From positions 186,001-250,000 of the forward strand of contig NW_026089470.1 in NCBI RefSeq assembly GCF_933775445.1: a stretch of DNA of 64,000 nt. Direction: 5' to 3'. Of the stretch, positions 24,905 to 39,149 are shown piece by piece (the first letter of the stretch is position 1; the number at the start of each line of letters is the position of its first letter). Source of the DNA: Argentina anserina. Lineage: Eukaryota > Streptophyta > Magnoliopsida > Rosales > Rosaceae. Below the pieces are notes generated by a model that saw only the letters and a list, made by a program, of their open reading frames with translations, was not told where the DNA came from and searched no databases. The translations under genes were made by a program, and so were the position numbers.

Positions 24905-27900
24905 TATCTTTACTATTCCAATTGTGTATCTTTTCATTTCTCGTTTGGGTATCTTTGTGTAAGGCTTCTGATGCGAGTTTCTATTGTATTTGAGAGTTTT
25001 GCAAGTGTGGGAGTGTGTTTCTTTCAAACTGAGTATCTTTACATCGTTTGCGTATCTTTACTATTCCAATTGTGTATCTTTACATCGTTTGCGTATCTTT
25101 ACTATTCCAATTGTGTATGTTTTCATTTCTCGTTTGAGTATCTTTCTGTAAGGCTTTCTGATGCGAGTTTCTATTGAATTTGAGAGTTTTGCAAGTGTGG
25201 GAGTGTGTTTCTTTCAAACTGAGTATCTTTACATCGTTTCCGTATCTTTACTATTCCAATTGTGTATCTTTACATCGTTTGCGTATCTTTACTATTCCAA
25301 TTGTGTATCTTTTCATTTCTCGTTTGAGTATCTTTCTGTAAGGCTTCTGATGCGAGTTTCTATTGTATTTGAGAGTTTTTTGTGGGAGTGTGTTTCTTTC
25401 AAACTGAGTATCTTTACATCGTTTGCGTATCTTTACGATTCCAATTGTGTATCTTTTCATTTCTCATTTAAGTATCTTTCTGTAAGGCTTTCTGATGCGA
25501 GTTTCTATTGAATTTGAGAGTTTTGCAAGTGTGGGAGTGTGTTTCTTTCAAACTGAGTATCTTTACATCGTTTGCGTATCTTTACTATTCCAATTGTGTA
25601 TGTTTTCATTTCTCGTTTGAGTATCTTTCTGTAAGGCTTTCTGATGCGAGTTTCTATTGAATTTGAGAGTTTTGCAAGTGTGGGAGTGTGTTTCTTTCAA
25701 ACTGAGTATCTTTACATCGTTTGTGTATCTTTACTATTCCAATTGTGTATCTTTTCATCGTTTGCGTATCTTTACTATTCCAATTGTGTATCTTTTCATT
25801 TCTCGTTTGAGTATCTTTCTGTAAGGCTTTCTGATGCGAGTTTCTATTGTATTTGAGAGTTTTGCAAGTGTGGGAGTGTGTTTCTTTCAAACTGAGTATC
25901 TTTACATCGTTTGCGTATCTTTACTATTCCAATTGTGTATGTTTTCATTTCCCGTTTGAGTATCTTTCTGTAAGGCTTTCTGATGCTAGTTTCTATTGAA
26001 TTTGAGAGTTTTGCAAGTGTGGGAGTGTGTTTCTTTCAAACTGAGTATCTTTACATCGTTTGCGTATCTTTACTATTCCAATTGTGTATCTTTACATCGT
26101 TTGCGTATCTTTACTATTCCAATTGTGTATCTTTTCATTTCTCGTTTGACTATCTTTCTGTAAGGCTTTCTGATGCGAGTTGCTATTGTATTTTAGAGTT
26201 TTGCAAGTGTGGGAGTGTGTTTCTTTCAAACTGAGTATCTTTACATCGTTTGCGTATCTTTACTATTCCAATTGTGTATCTTTACATCGTTTGCGTATCT
26301 TTACTATTCCAATTGTGTATGTTTTCATTTCCCGTTTGAGTATCTTTCTGTAAGGCTTTCTGATGCTAGTTTCTATTGAATTTGAGAGTTTTGCAAGTGT
26401 GGGAGTGTGTTTCTTTCAAACTGAGTATCTTTACATCGTTTGCGTATCTTTACGATTCCAATTGTGTATCTTTTCATTTCTCGTTTGAGTATCTTTCTGT
26501 AAGGCTTTCTGATGCGAGTTTCTATTGAATTTGAGAGTTTTGCAAGTGTGGGAGTGTGTTTCTTTCAAATTGAGTATCTTTACATCGTTTGCGTATCTTT
26601 ACTATTCCAATTGTGTATCTTTTCATTTCTCGTTTGAGTATCTTTCTGTAAGGCTTTCTGATGCGAGTTTCTATTGAATTTGAGAGTTTTGCAAGTGTGG
26701 GAGTGTGTTTCTTTCAAACTGAGTATCTTTACATCGTTTGCGTATCTTTACTATTCCAATTGTGTATCTTTACATCGTTTGCGTATCTTTACTATTCCAA
26801 TTGTGTATCTTTTCATTTCTCGTTTGAGTATCTTTCTGTAAGGCTTCTGATGCGAGTTTCTATTGTATTTGAGAGTTTTGCACGTGTGGGAGTGTGTTTC
26901 TTTCAAACTGAGTATCTTTACATCGTTTGCGTATCTTTACGATTCCAATTGTGTATCTTTTCATTTCTCATTTGAGTATCTTTCTGTAAGGCTTTCTGAT
27001 GCGAGTTTCTATTGAATTTGAGAGTTTTGCAAGTGTGGGAGTGTGTTTCTTTCAAACTGAGTATCTTTACATCGTTTGCGTATCTTTACTATTCCAATTG
27101 TGTATCTTTTCATTTCTCGTTTGAGTATCTTTCTGTAAGGCTTCTGGTGCGAGTTTCTATTGTATTTGAGAGTTTTGCAAGTGTGGGAGTGTGTTTCTTT
27201 CAAACTGAGTATCTTTACATCGTTTCCGTATCTTTACTAGTCCAATTGTGTATCTTTACATCGTTTGCGTATCTTTACTATTCCAATTGTGTATCTTTTC
27301 ATTTCTCGTTTAGGTATCTTTGTGTAAGGCTTCTGATGCGAGTTTCTATTGTATTTGAGAGTTTTGCAAGTGTGGGAGTGTGTTTCTTTCAAACTGAGTA
27401 TCTTTACATCGTTTGCGTATCTTTACTATTCCAATTGTGTATCTTTACATCGTTTGCGTATCTTTACTATTCCAATTGTGTATGTTTTCATTTCTCGTTT
27501 GAGTATCTTTCTGTAAGGCTTTCTGATGCGAGTTTCTATTGAATTTGAGAGTTTTGCAAGTGTGGGAGTGTGTTTCTTTCAAACTGAGTATCTTTACATC
27601 GTTTGCGTATCTTTACGATTCCAATTGTGTATCTTTTCATTTCTCGTTTGAGTATCTTTCTGTAAGGCTTTCTGATGCGAGTTTCTATTGAATTTGAGAG
27701 TTTTGCAAGTGTGGGAGTGTGTTTCTTTCAAACTGAGTATCTTTACATCGTTTGCGTATCTTTACTATTCCAATTGTGTATGTTTTCATTTCTCGTTTGA
27801 GTATCTTTCTGTAAGGCTTTCTGATGCGAGTTTCTATTGAATTTGAGAGTTTTGCAAGTGTGGGAGTGTGTTTCTTTCAAACTGAGTATCTTTACATCGT

Positions 27901-29700
27901 TTGTGTATCTTTACTATTCCAATTGTGTATCTTTTCATCGTTTGCGTATCTTTACTATTCCAATTGTGTATCTTTTCATTTCTCGTTTGAGTATCTTTCT
28001 GTAAGGCTTCTGATGCGAGTTTCTATTGTATTTAAGAGTTTTGCAAGTGTGGGAGTGTGTTTCTTTCAAACTGAGTATCTTTACATCGTTTGCGTATCTT
28101 TACGATTCCAATTGTGTATCTTTACATCGTTTGCGTATCTTTACTAATCCAATTGTGTATCTTTTCATTTCTCGTTTGGGTATCTTTGTGTAAGGCTTCT
28201 GATGCGAGTTTCTATTGTATTTGAGAGTTTTGCAAGTGTGGGAGTGTGTTTCTTTCAAACTGAGTATCTTTACATCGTTTGCGTATCTTTACTATTCCAA
28301 TTGTGTATCTTTACATCGTTTGCGTATCTTTACTATTCCAATTGTGTATGTTTTCATTTCTCGTTTGAGTATCTTTCTGTAAGGCTTTCTGATGCGAGTT
28401 TCTATTGAATTTGAGAGTTTTGCAAGTGTGGGAGTGTGTTTCTTTCAAACTGAGTATCTTTACATCGTTTGCGTATCTTTACGATTCCAATTGTGTATCT
28501 TTTCATTTCTCGTTTGAGTATCTTTCTGTAAGGCTTTCTGATGCGAGTTTCTATTGAATTTGAGAGTTTTGCAAGTGTGGGAGTGTGTTTCTTTCAAACT
28601 GAGTATCTTTACATCGTTTGCGTATCTTTACTATTCCAATTGTGTATGTTTTCATTTCTCGTTTGAGTATCTTTCTGTAAGGCTTTCTGATGCGAGTTTC
28701 TATTGAATTTGAGAGTTTTGCAAGTGTGGGAGTGTGTTTCTTTCAAACTGAGTATCTTTACATCGTTTGTGTATCTTTACTATTCCAATTGTGTATCTTT
28801 TCATCGTTTGCGTATCTTTACTATTCCAATTGTGTATCTTTACATCGTTTGCGTATCTTTACTATTCCAATTGTGTATGTTTTCATTTCTCGTTTGAGTA
28901 TCTTTCTGTAAGGCTTTCTGATGCGAGTTTCTATTGAATTTGAGAGTTTTGCAAGTGTGGGAGTGTGTTTCTTTCAAACTGAGTATCTTTACATCGTTTG
29001 CGTATCTTTACTATTCCAATTGTGTATCTTTTCATTTCTCGTTTGAGTATCTTTCTGTAAGGTTTTCTGATGCGAGTTTCTATTGTATTTGAGAGTTTTG
29101 CAAGTGTGGGAGTGTGTTTCTTTCAAACTGAGTATCTTTACATCGTTTGCGTATCTTTACTATTCCAATTGTGTATCTTTACATCGTTTGCGTATCTTTA
29201 CTATTCCAATTGTGTATGTTTTCATTTCCCGTTTGAGTATCTTTCTGTAAGGCTTTCTGATGCTAGTTTCTATTGTATTTGAGAGTTTTGCAAGTGTGGG
29301 AGTGTGTTTCTTTCAAACTGAGTATCTTTACATCGTTTGCGTATCTTTACTATTCCAATTGTGTATCTTTTCATTTCTCGTTTGAGTATCTTTCTGTAAG
29401 GCTTCTGATGCGAGTTTCTATTGTATTTGAGAGTTTTGCAAGTGTGGGAGTGTGTTTCTTTCAAACTGAGTATCTTTACATCGTTTGCGTATCTTTACTA
29501 TTCCAATTGTGTATCTTTACATCGTTTGCGTATCTTTACTATTCCAATTGTGTATCTTTTCATTTCTCGTTTGACTATCTTTCTGTAAGGCTTTCTGATG
29601 CGAGTTGCTATTGTATTTTAGAGTTTTGCAAGTGTGGGAGTGTGTTTCTTTCAAACTGAGTATCTTTACATCGTTTGCGTATCTTTACGATTCCAATTGT
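24905..29700. repeat. Higher-order repeat F, copy 1 (about 4.8 kb)
   Basis: This block recurs at about 29680-34826. From 24905 to 26654 the offset is 4775 bp. From about 26800 to 29700 it is 5111 bp. Shared markers are gagagttttttgtggg (25374/30149), catttaag, gatgctag, ttgctattgtattttagag, ttcaaattgag, gcacgtgtg, tactagtcc, gtatttaagag and the triple-module monomer. The two copies abut directly, so this is a tandem duplication. Confidence 0.88.
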
Positions 29701-32700
29701 GTATCTTTTCATTTCTCGTTTGGGTATCTTTGTGTAAGGCTTCTGATGCGAGTTTCTATTGTATTTGAGAGTTTTGCAAGTGTGGGAGTGTGTTTCTTTC
29801 AAACTGAGTATCTTTACATCGTTTGCGTATCTTTACTATTCCAATTGTGTATCTTTACATCGTTTGCGTATCTTTACTATTCCAATTGTGTATGTTTTCA
29901 TTTCTCGTTTGAGTATCTTTCTGTAAGGCTTTCTGATGCGAGTTTCTATTGAATTTGAGAGTTTTGCAAGTGTGGGAGTGTGTTTCTTTCAAACTGAGTA
30001 TCTTTACATCGTTTCCGTATCTTTACTATTCCAATTGTGTATCTTTACATCGTTTGCGTATCTTTACTATTCCAATTGTGTATCTTTTCATTTCTCGTTT
30101 GAGTATCTTTCTGTAAGGCTTCTGATGCGAGTTTCTATTGTATTTGAGAGTTTTTTGTGGGAGTGTGTTTCTTTCAAACTGAGTATCTTTACATCGTTTG
30201 CGTATCTTTACGATTCCAATTGTGTATCTTTTCATTTCTCATTTAAGTATCTTTCTGTAAGGCTTTCTGATGCGAGTTTCTATTGAATTTGAGAGTTTTG
30301 CAAGTGTGGGAGTGTGTTTCTTTCAAACTGAGTATCTTTACATCGTTTGCGTATCTTTACTATTCCAATTGTGTATGTTTTCATTTCTCGTTTGAGTATC
30401 TTTCTGTAAGGCTTTCTGATGCGAGTTTCTATTGAATTTGAGAGTTTTGCAAGTGTGGGAGTGTGTTTCTTTCAAACTGAGTATCTTTACATCGTTTGTG
30501 TATCTTTACTATTCCAATTGTGTATCTTTTCATCGTTTGCGTATCTTTACTATTCCAATTGTGTATCTTTTCATTTCTCGTTTGAGTATCTTTCTGTAAG
30601 GCTTTCTGATGCGAGTTTCTATTGTATTTGAGAGTTTTGCAAGTGTGGGAGTGTGTTTCTTTCAAACTGAGTATCTTTACATCGTTTGCGTATCTTTACT
30701 ATTCCAATTGTGTATGTTTTCATTTCCCGTTTGAGTATCTTTCTGTAAGGCTTTCTGATGCTAGTTTCTATTGAATTTGAGAGTTTTGCAAGTGTGGGAG
30801 TGTGTTTCTTTCAAACTGAGTATCTTTACATCGTTTGCGTATCTTTACTATTCCAATTGTGTATCTTTACATCGTTTGCGTATCTTTACTATTCCAATTG
30901 TGTATCTTTTCATTTCTCGTTTGACTATCTTTCTGTAAGGCTTTCTGATGCGAGTTGCTATTGTATTTTAGAGTTTTGCAAGTGTGGGAGTGTGTTTCTT
31001 TCAAACTGAGTATCTTTACATCGTTTGCGTATCTTTACTATTCCAATTGTGTATCTTTACATCGTTTGCGTATCTTTACTATTCCAATTGTGTATGTTTT
31101 CATTTCCCGTTTGAGTATCTTTCTGTAAGGCTTTCTGATGCTAGTTTCTATTGAATTTGAGAGTTTTGCAAGTGTGGGAGTGTGTTTCTTTCAAACTGAG
31201 TATCTTTACATCGTTTGCGTATCTTTACGATTCCAATTGTGTATCTTTTCATTTCTCGTTTGAGTATCTTTCTGTAAGGCTTTCTGATGCGAGTTTCTAT
31301 TGAATTTGAGAGTTTTGCAAGTGTGGGAGTGTGTTTCTTTCAAATTGAGTATCTTTACATCGTTTGCGTATCTTTACTATTCCAATTGTGTATCTTTTCA
31401 TTTCTCGTTTGAGTATCTTTCTGTAAGGCTTCTGATGCGAGTTTCTATTGTATTTGAGAGTTTTGCAAGTGTGGGAGTGTGTTTCTTTCTAACTGAGTAT
31501 CTTTACATCGTTTGCGTATCTTTACGATTCCAATTGTGTATCTTTTCATTTCTCATTTGAGTATCTTTCTGTAAGGCTTTCTGATGCAAGTTTCTATTGA
31601 ATTTGAGAGTTTTGCAAGTGTGGGAGTGTGTTTCTTTCAAACTGAGTATCTTTACATCGTTTGTGTATCTTTACTATTCCAATTGTGTATCTTTACATCG
31701 TTTGCGTATCTTTACTATTCCAATTGTGTATCTTTTCATTTCTCGTTTGGGTATCTTTCTGTAAGGCTTCTGATGCGAGTTTCTATTGTATTTGAGAGTT
31801 TTGCAAGTGTGGGAGTGTGTTTCTTTCAAACTGAGTATCTTTCCATCGTTTGCGTATCTTTACTATTCCAATTGTGTATCTTTACATCGTTTGCGTATCT
31901 TTCTATTCCAATTGTGTATCTTTTCATTTCTCGTTTGAGTATCTTTCTGTAAGGCTTCTGATGCGAGTTTCTATTGTATTTGAGAGTTTTGCACGTGTGG
32001 GAGTGTGTTTCTTTCAAACTGAGTATCTTTACATCGTTTGCGTATCTTTACGATTCCAATTGTGTATCTTTTCATTTCTCATTTGAGTATCTTTCTGTAA
32101 GGCTTTCTGATGCGAGTTTCTATTGAATTTGAGAGTTTTGCAAGTGTGGGAGTGTGTTTCTTTCAAACTGAGTATCTTTACATCGTTTGCGTATCTTTAC
32201 TATTCCAATTGTGTATCTTTTCATTTCTCGTTTGAGTATCTTTCTGTAAGGCTTCTGGTGCGAGTTTCTATTGTATTTGAGAGTTTTGCAAGTGTGGGAG
32301 TGTGTTTCTTTCAAACTGAGTATCTTTACATCGTTTCCGTATCTTTACTAGTCCAATTGTGTATCTTTACATCGTTTGCGTATCTTTACTATTCCAATTG
32401 TGTATCTTTTCATTTCTCGTTTGGGTATCTTAGTGTAAGGCTTCTGATGCGAGTTTCTATTGTATTTGAGAGTTTTGCAAGTGTGGGAGTGTGTTTCTTT
32501 CAAACTGAGTATCTTTACATCGTTTGCGTATCTTTACTATTCCAATTGTGTATCTTTACATCGTTTGCGTATCTTTACTATTCCAATTGTGTATGTTTTC
32601 ATTTCTCGTTTGAGTATCTTTCTGTAAGGCTTTCTGATGCGAGTTTCTATTGAATTTGAGAGTTTTGCAAGTGTGGGAGTGTGTTTCTTTCAAACTGAGT

Positions 32701-34826
32701 ATCTTTACATCGTTTGCGTATCTTTACGATTCCAATTGTGTATCTTTTCATTTCTCGTTTGAGTATCTTTCTGTAAGGCTTTCTGATGCGAGTTTCTATT
32801 GAATTTGAGAGTTTTGCAAGTGTGGGAGTGTGTTTCTTTCAAACTGAGTATCTTTACATCGTTTGCGTATCTTTACTATTCCAATTGTGTATGTTTTCAT
32901 TTCTCGTTTGAGTATCTTTCTGTAAGGCTTTCTGATGCGAGTTTCTATTGAATTTGAGAGTTTTGCAAGTGTGGGAGTGTGTTTCTTTCAAACTGAGTAT
33001 CTTTACATCGTTTGTGTATCTTTACTATTCCAATTGTGTATCTTTTCATCGTTTGCGTATCTTTACTATTCCAATTGTGTATCTTTTCATTTCTCGTTTG
33101 AGTATCTTTCTGTAAGGCTTCTGATGCGAGTTTCTATTGTATTTAAGAGTTTTGCAAGTGTGGGAGTGTGTTTCTTTCAAACTGAGTATCTTTACATCGT
33201 TTGCGTATCTTTACGATTCCAATTGTGTATCTTTACATCGTTTGCGTATCTTTACTAATCCAATTGTGTATCTTTTCATTTCTCGTTTGGGTATCTTTGT
33301 GTAAGGCTTCTGATGCGAGTTTCTATTGTATTTGAGAGTTTTGCAAGTGTGGGAGTGTGTTTCTTTCAAACTGAGTATCTTTACATCGTTTGCGTATCTT
33401 TACTATTCCAATTGTGTATCTTTACATCGTTTGCGTATCTTTACTATTCCAATTGTGTATGTTTTCATTTCTCGTTTGAGTATCTTTCTGTAAGGCTTTC
33501 TGATGCGAGTTTCTATTGAATTTGAGAGTTTTGCAAGTGTGGGAGTGTGTTTCTTTCAAACTGAGTATCTTTACATCGTTTGCGTATCTTTACGATTCCA
33601 ATTGTGTATCTTTTCATTTCTCGTTTGAGTATCTTTCTGTAAGGCTTTCTGATGCGAGTTTCTATTGAATTTGAGAGTTTTGCAAGTGTGGGAGTGTGTT
33701 TCTTTCAAACTGAGTATCTTTACATCGTTTGCGTATCTTTACTATTCCAATTGTGTATGTTTTCATTTCTCGTTTGAGTATCTTTCTGTAAGGCTTTCTG
33801 ATGCGAGTTTCTATTGAATTTGAGAGTTTTGCAAGTGTGGGAGTGTGTTTCTTTCAAACTGAGTATCTTTACATCGTTTGTGTATCTTTACTATTCCAAT
33901 TGTGTATCTTTTCATCGTTTGCGTATCTTTACTATTCCAATTGTGTATCTTTACATCGTTTGCGTATCTTTACTATTCCAATTGTGTATGTTTTCATTTC
34001 TCGTTTGAGTATCTTTCTGTAAGGCTTTCTGATGCGAGTTTCTATTGAATTTGAGAGTTTTGCAAGTGTGGGAGTGTGTTTCTTTCAAACTGAGTATCTT
34101 TACATCGTTTGCGTATCTTTACTATTCCAATTGTGTATCTTTTCATTTCTCGTTTGAGTATCTTTCTGTAAGGTTTTCTGATGCGAGTTTCTATTGTATT
34201 TGAGAGTTTTGCAAGTGTGGGAGTGTGTTTCTTTCAAACTGAGTATCTTTACATCGTTTGCGTATCTTTACTATTCCAATTGTGTATCTTTACATCGTTT
34301 GCGTATCTTTACTATTCCAATTGTGTATGTTTTCATTTCCCGTTTGAGTATCTTTCTGTAAGGCTTTCTGATGCTAGTTTCTATTGTATTTGAGAGTTTT
34401 GCAAGTGTGGGAGTGTGTTTCTTTCAAACTGAGTATCTTTACATCGTTTGCGTATCTTTACTATTCCAATTGTGTATCTTTTCATTTCTCGTTTGAGTAT
34501 CTTTCTGTAAGGCTTCTGATGCGAGTTTCTATTGTATTTGAGAGTTTTGCAAGTGTGGGAGTGTGTTTCTTTCAAACTGAGTATCTTTACATCGTTTGCG
34601 TATCTTTACTATTCCAATTGTGTATCTTTACATCGTTTGCGTATCTTTACTATTCCAATTGTGTATCTTTTCATTTCTCGTTTGACTATCTTTCTGTAAG
34701 GCTTTCTGATGCGAGTTGCTATTGTATTTTAGAGTTTTGCAAGTGTGGGAGTGTGTTTCTTTCAAACTGAGTATCTTTACATCGTTTGCGTATCTTTACG
34801 ATTCCAATTGTGTATCTTTTCATTTC
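29680..34826. repeat. Higher-order repeat F, copy 2 (about 5.1 kb, with a 336-bp gain)
   Basis: This is the second copy of 24905-29700. Near 31430 it has 336 bp that copy 1 lacks. The extra segment carries gatgcaag, the gtttgggtatc variant and tttccatcg. The same combination occurs in the 3292-bp units at 14966-15300 and 18258-18590. Either copy 1 lost this segment or copy 2 gained it by exchange. A one-base loss (tctttctattcc) near 31900 is private to this copy. Confidence 0.85.
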
Positions 34827-37800
34827 TCATTTGAGTATCTTTCTGTAAGGCTTTCTGATGCGAGTTTCTATTGAATTTGAGAGTTTTGCAAGTGTGGGAG
34901 TGTGTTTCTTTCAAACTGAGTATCTTTACATCGTTTGCGTATCTTTACTATTCCAATTGTGTATCTTTACATCGTTTGCGTATCTTTACTATTCCAATTG
35001 TGTATGTTTTCATTTCTCGTTTGAGTATCTTTCTGTAAGGCTTTCTGATGCGAGTTTCTATTGAATTTGAGAGTTTTGCAAGTGTGGGAGTGTGTTTCTT
35101 TCAAACTGAGTATCTTTACATCGTTTGCGTATCTTTACGATTCCAATTGTGTATCTTTTCATTTCTCGTTTGAGTATCTTTCTGTAAGGCTTTCTGATGC
35201 GAGTTTCTATTGAATTTGAGAGTTTTGCAAGTGTGGGAGTGTGTTTCTTTCAAACTGAGTATCTTTACATCGTTTGCGTATCTTTACTATTCCAATTGTG
35301 TATCTTTTCATTTCTCGTTTGAGTATCTTTCTGTAAGGCTTCTGATGCGAGTTTCTATTGTATTTGAGAGTTTTGCAAGTGTGGGAGTGTGTTTCTTTCA
35401 AACTGAGTATCTTTACATCGTTTGCGTATCTTTACGATTCAAATTGTGTATGTTTTCATTTCTCATTTGAGTATCTTTCTGTAAGGCTTTCTGATGCGAG
35501 TTTCTATTGAATTTGAGAGTTTTGCAAGTGTGGGAGTGTGTTTCTTTCAAACTGAGTATCTTTACATCGTTTGCGTATCTTTACTAGTCCAATTGTGTAT
35601 CTTTACATCGTTTGCGTATCTTTACTATTCCAATTGTGTATCTTTTCATTTCTCGTTTGGGTATCTTTGTGTAAGGCTTCTGATGCGAGTTTCTATTGTA
35701 TTTGAGAGTTTTGCAAGTGTGGGAGTGTGTTTCTTTCAAACTGAGTATCTTTACATCGTTTGCGTATCTTTACTATTCCAATTGTGTATCTTTTCATTTC
35801 TCGTTTGAGTATCTTTCTGTAAGGCTTCTGATGCGAGTTTCTATTGTATTTGAGAGTTTTGCAAGTGTGGGAGTGTGTTTCTTTCAAACTGAGTATCTTT
35901 ACATCGTTTCCGTATCTTTACGATTCCAATTGTGTATCTTTTCATTTCTCATTTGAGTATCTTTCTGTAAGGCTTTCTGATGCGAGTTTCTATTGAATTT
36001 GAGAGTTTTGCAAGTGTGGGAGTGTGTTTCTTTCAAACTGAGTATCTTTACATCGTTTCCGTATCTTTACGATTCCAATTGTGTATCTTTTCATTTCTCA
36101 TTTGAGTATCTTTCTGTAAGGCTTTCTGATGCGAGTTTCTATTGTATTTGAGAGTTTTGCAAGTGTGGGAGTGTGTTTCTTTCAAACTGAGTATCTTTAC
36201 ATCGTTTGCGTATCTTTACTATTCCAATTGTGTATCTTTACATCGTTTGCGTATCTTTACTATTCCAATTGTGTATCTTTTAATTTCTCGTTTGAGTATC
36301 TTTCTGTAAGGCTTCTGATGCGAGTTTCTATTGTATTTGAGAGTTTTGCAAGTGTGGGAGTGTGTTTCTTTCAAACTGAGTATCTTTACATCGTTTGTGT
36401 ATCTTTACTATTCCAATTGTGTATCTTTTCATCGTTTGCGTATCTTTACTATTCCAATTGTGTATCTTTTCATTTCTCGTTTGAGTATCTTTCTGTAAGG
36501 CTTTCTGATGCGAGTTTCTATTGTATTTGAGAGTTTTGCAAGTGTGGGAGTGTGTTTCTTTCAAACTGAGTATCTTTACATCGTTTGCGTATCTTTACTA
36601 TTCCAATTGTGTATCTTTACATCGTTTGCGTATCTTTACTATTCCAATTGTGTATGTTTTCATTTCCCGTTTGAGTATCTTTCTGTAAGGCTTTCTGATG
36701 CTAGTTTCTATTGTATTTGAGAGTTTTGCAAGTGTGGGAGTGTGTTTCTTTCAAACTGAGTATCTTTACATCGTTTGCGTATCTTTACGATTCCAATTGT
36801 GTATCTTTTCATTTCTCATTTGAGTATCTTTCTGTAAGGCTTTCTGATGCGAGTTTCTATTGAATTTGAGAGTTTTGCAAGTGTGGGAGTGTGTTTCTTT
36901 CAAACTGAGTATCTTTACATCGTTTGCGTATCTTTACTATTCCAATTGTGTATCTTTACATCGTTTGCGTATCTTTACTATTCCAATTGTGTATGTTTTC
37001 ATTTCTCGTTTGAGTATCTTTCTGTAAGGCTTTCTGATGCGAGTTTCTATTGAATTTGAGAGTTTTGCAAGTGTGGGAGTGTGTTTCTTTCAAACTGAGT
37101 ATCTTTACATCGTTTGCGTATCTTTACGATTCCAATTGTGTATCTTTTCATTTCTCGTTTGAGTATCTTTCTGTAAGGCTTTCTGATGCGAGTTTCTATT
37201 GAATTTGAGAGTTTTGCAAGTGTGGGAGTGTGTTTCTTTCAAACTGATTATCTTTACATCGTTTGCGTATCTTTACTATTCCAATTGTGTATCTTTTCAT
37301 TTCTCGTTTGAGTATCTTTCTGTAAGGCTTCTGATGCGAGTTTCTATTGTATTTGAGAGTTTTGCAAGTGTGGGAGTGTGTTTCTTTCAAACTGAGTATC
37401 TTTACATCGTTTGCGTATCTTTACGATTCAAATTGTGTATGTTTTCATTTCTCATTTGAGTATCTTTCTGTAAGGCTTTCTGATGCGAGTTTCTATTGAA
37501 TTTGAGAGTTTTGCAAGTGTGGGAGTGTGTTTCTTTCAAACTGAGTATCTTTACATCGTTTGCGTATCTTTACTAGTCCAATTGTGTATCTTTACATCGT
37601 TTGCGTATCTTTACTATTCCAATTGTGTATCTTTTCATTTCTCGTTTGGGTATCTTTGTGTAAGGCTTCTGATGCGAGTTTCTATTGTATTTGAGAGTTT
37701 TGCAAGTGTGGGAGTGTGTTTCTTTCAAACTGAGTATCTTTACATCGTTTGCGTATCTTTACTATTCCAATTGTGTATCTTTTCATTTCTCGTTTGAGTA

Positions 37801-39149
37801 TCTTTCTGTAAGGCTTCTGGTGCGAGTTTCTATTGTATTTGAGAGTTTTGCAAGTGTGGGAGTGTGTTTCTTTCAAACTGAGTATCTTTACATCGTTTCC
37901 GTATCTTTACGATTCCAATTGTGTATCTTTTCATTTCTCATTTGAGTATCTTTCTGTAAGGCTTTCTGATGCGAGTTTCTATTGAATTTGAGAGTTTTGC
38001 AAGTGTGGGAGTGTGTTTCTTTCAAACTGAGTATCTTTACATCGTTTCCGTATCTTTACGATTCCAATTGTGTATCTTTTCATTTCTCATTTGAGTATCT
38101 TTCTGTAAGGCTTTCTGATGCGAGTTTCTATTGTATTTGAGAGTTTTGCAAGTGTGGGAGTGTGTTTCTTTCAAACTGAGTATCTTTACATCGTTTGCGT
38201 ATCTTTACTATTCCAATTGTGTATCTTTACATCGTTTGCGTATCTTTACTATTCCAATTGTGTATCTTTTTATTTCTCGTTTGAGTATCTTTCTGTAAGG
38301 CTTCTGATGCGAGTTTCTATTGTATTTGAGAGTTTTGCATGTGTGGGAGTGTGTTTCTTTCAAACTGAGTATCTTTACATCGTTTGTGTATCTTTACTAT
38401 TCCAATTGTGTATCTTTTCATCGTTTGCGTATCTTTACTATTCCAATTGTGTATCTTTTCATTTCTCGTTTGAGTATCTTTCTGTAAGGCTTTCTGATGC
38501 GAGTTTCTATTGTATTTGAGAGTTTTGCAAGTGTGGGAGTGTGTTTCTTTCAAACTGAGTATCTTTACATCGTTTGCGTATCTTTACTATTCCAATTGTG
38601 TATCTTTACATCGTTTGCGTATCTTTACTATTCCAATTGTGTATGTTTTCATTTCCCGTTTGAGTATCTTTCTGTAAGGCTTTCTGATGCTAGTTTCTAT
38701 TGTATTTGAGAGTTTTGCAAGTGTGGGAGTGTGTTTCTTTCAAACTGAGTATCTTTACATCGTTTGCGTATCTTTACTATTCCAATTGTGTATCTTTTCA
38801 TTTCTCGTTTGAGTATCTTTCTGTAAGGCTTCTGATGCGAGTTTCTATTGTATTTGAGAGTTTTGCAACTGTGGGAGTGTGTTTCTTTCAAACTGAGTAT
38901 CTTTACATCGTTTGCGTATCTTTACTATTCCAATTGTGTATCTTTACATCGTTTGCGTATCTTTACTATTCCAATTGTGTATCTTTTCATTTCTCGTTTG
39001 ACTATCTTTCTGTAAGGCTTTCTGATGCGAGTTGCTATTGTATTTTAGAGTTTTGCAAGTGTGGGAGTGTGTTTCTTTCAAACTGAGTATCTTTACATCG
39101 TTTGCGTATCTTTACGATTCCAATTGTGTATCTTTTCATTTCTCATTTG
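33628..39149. repeat. Higher-order repeat G, copy 1 (5522-bp unit)
   Basis: This unit is followed head-to-tail by 39150-44671 at a constant offset of 5522 bp. Matching landmarks include the triple-module monomer, aaggttttctgatg, gatgctag, ttgctattgtattttagag, acgattcaaattg, tactagtcc, cttctggtgcgag and the paired cgtttccg modules. It contains two copies of a 1989-bp subunit at about 34796-36784 and 36785-38773. Confidence 0.92.
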
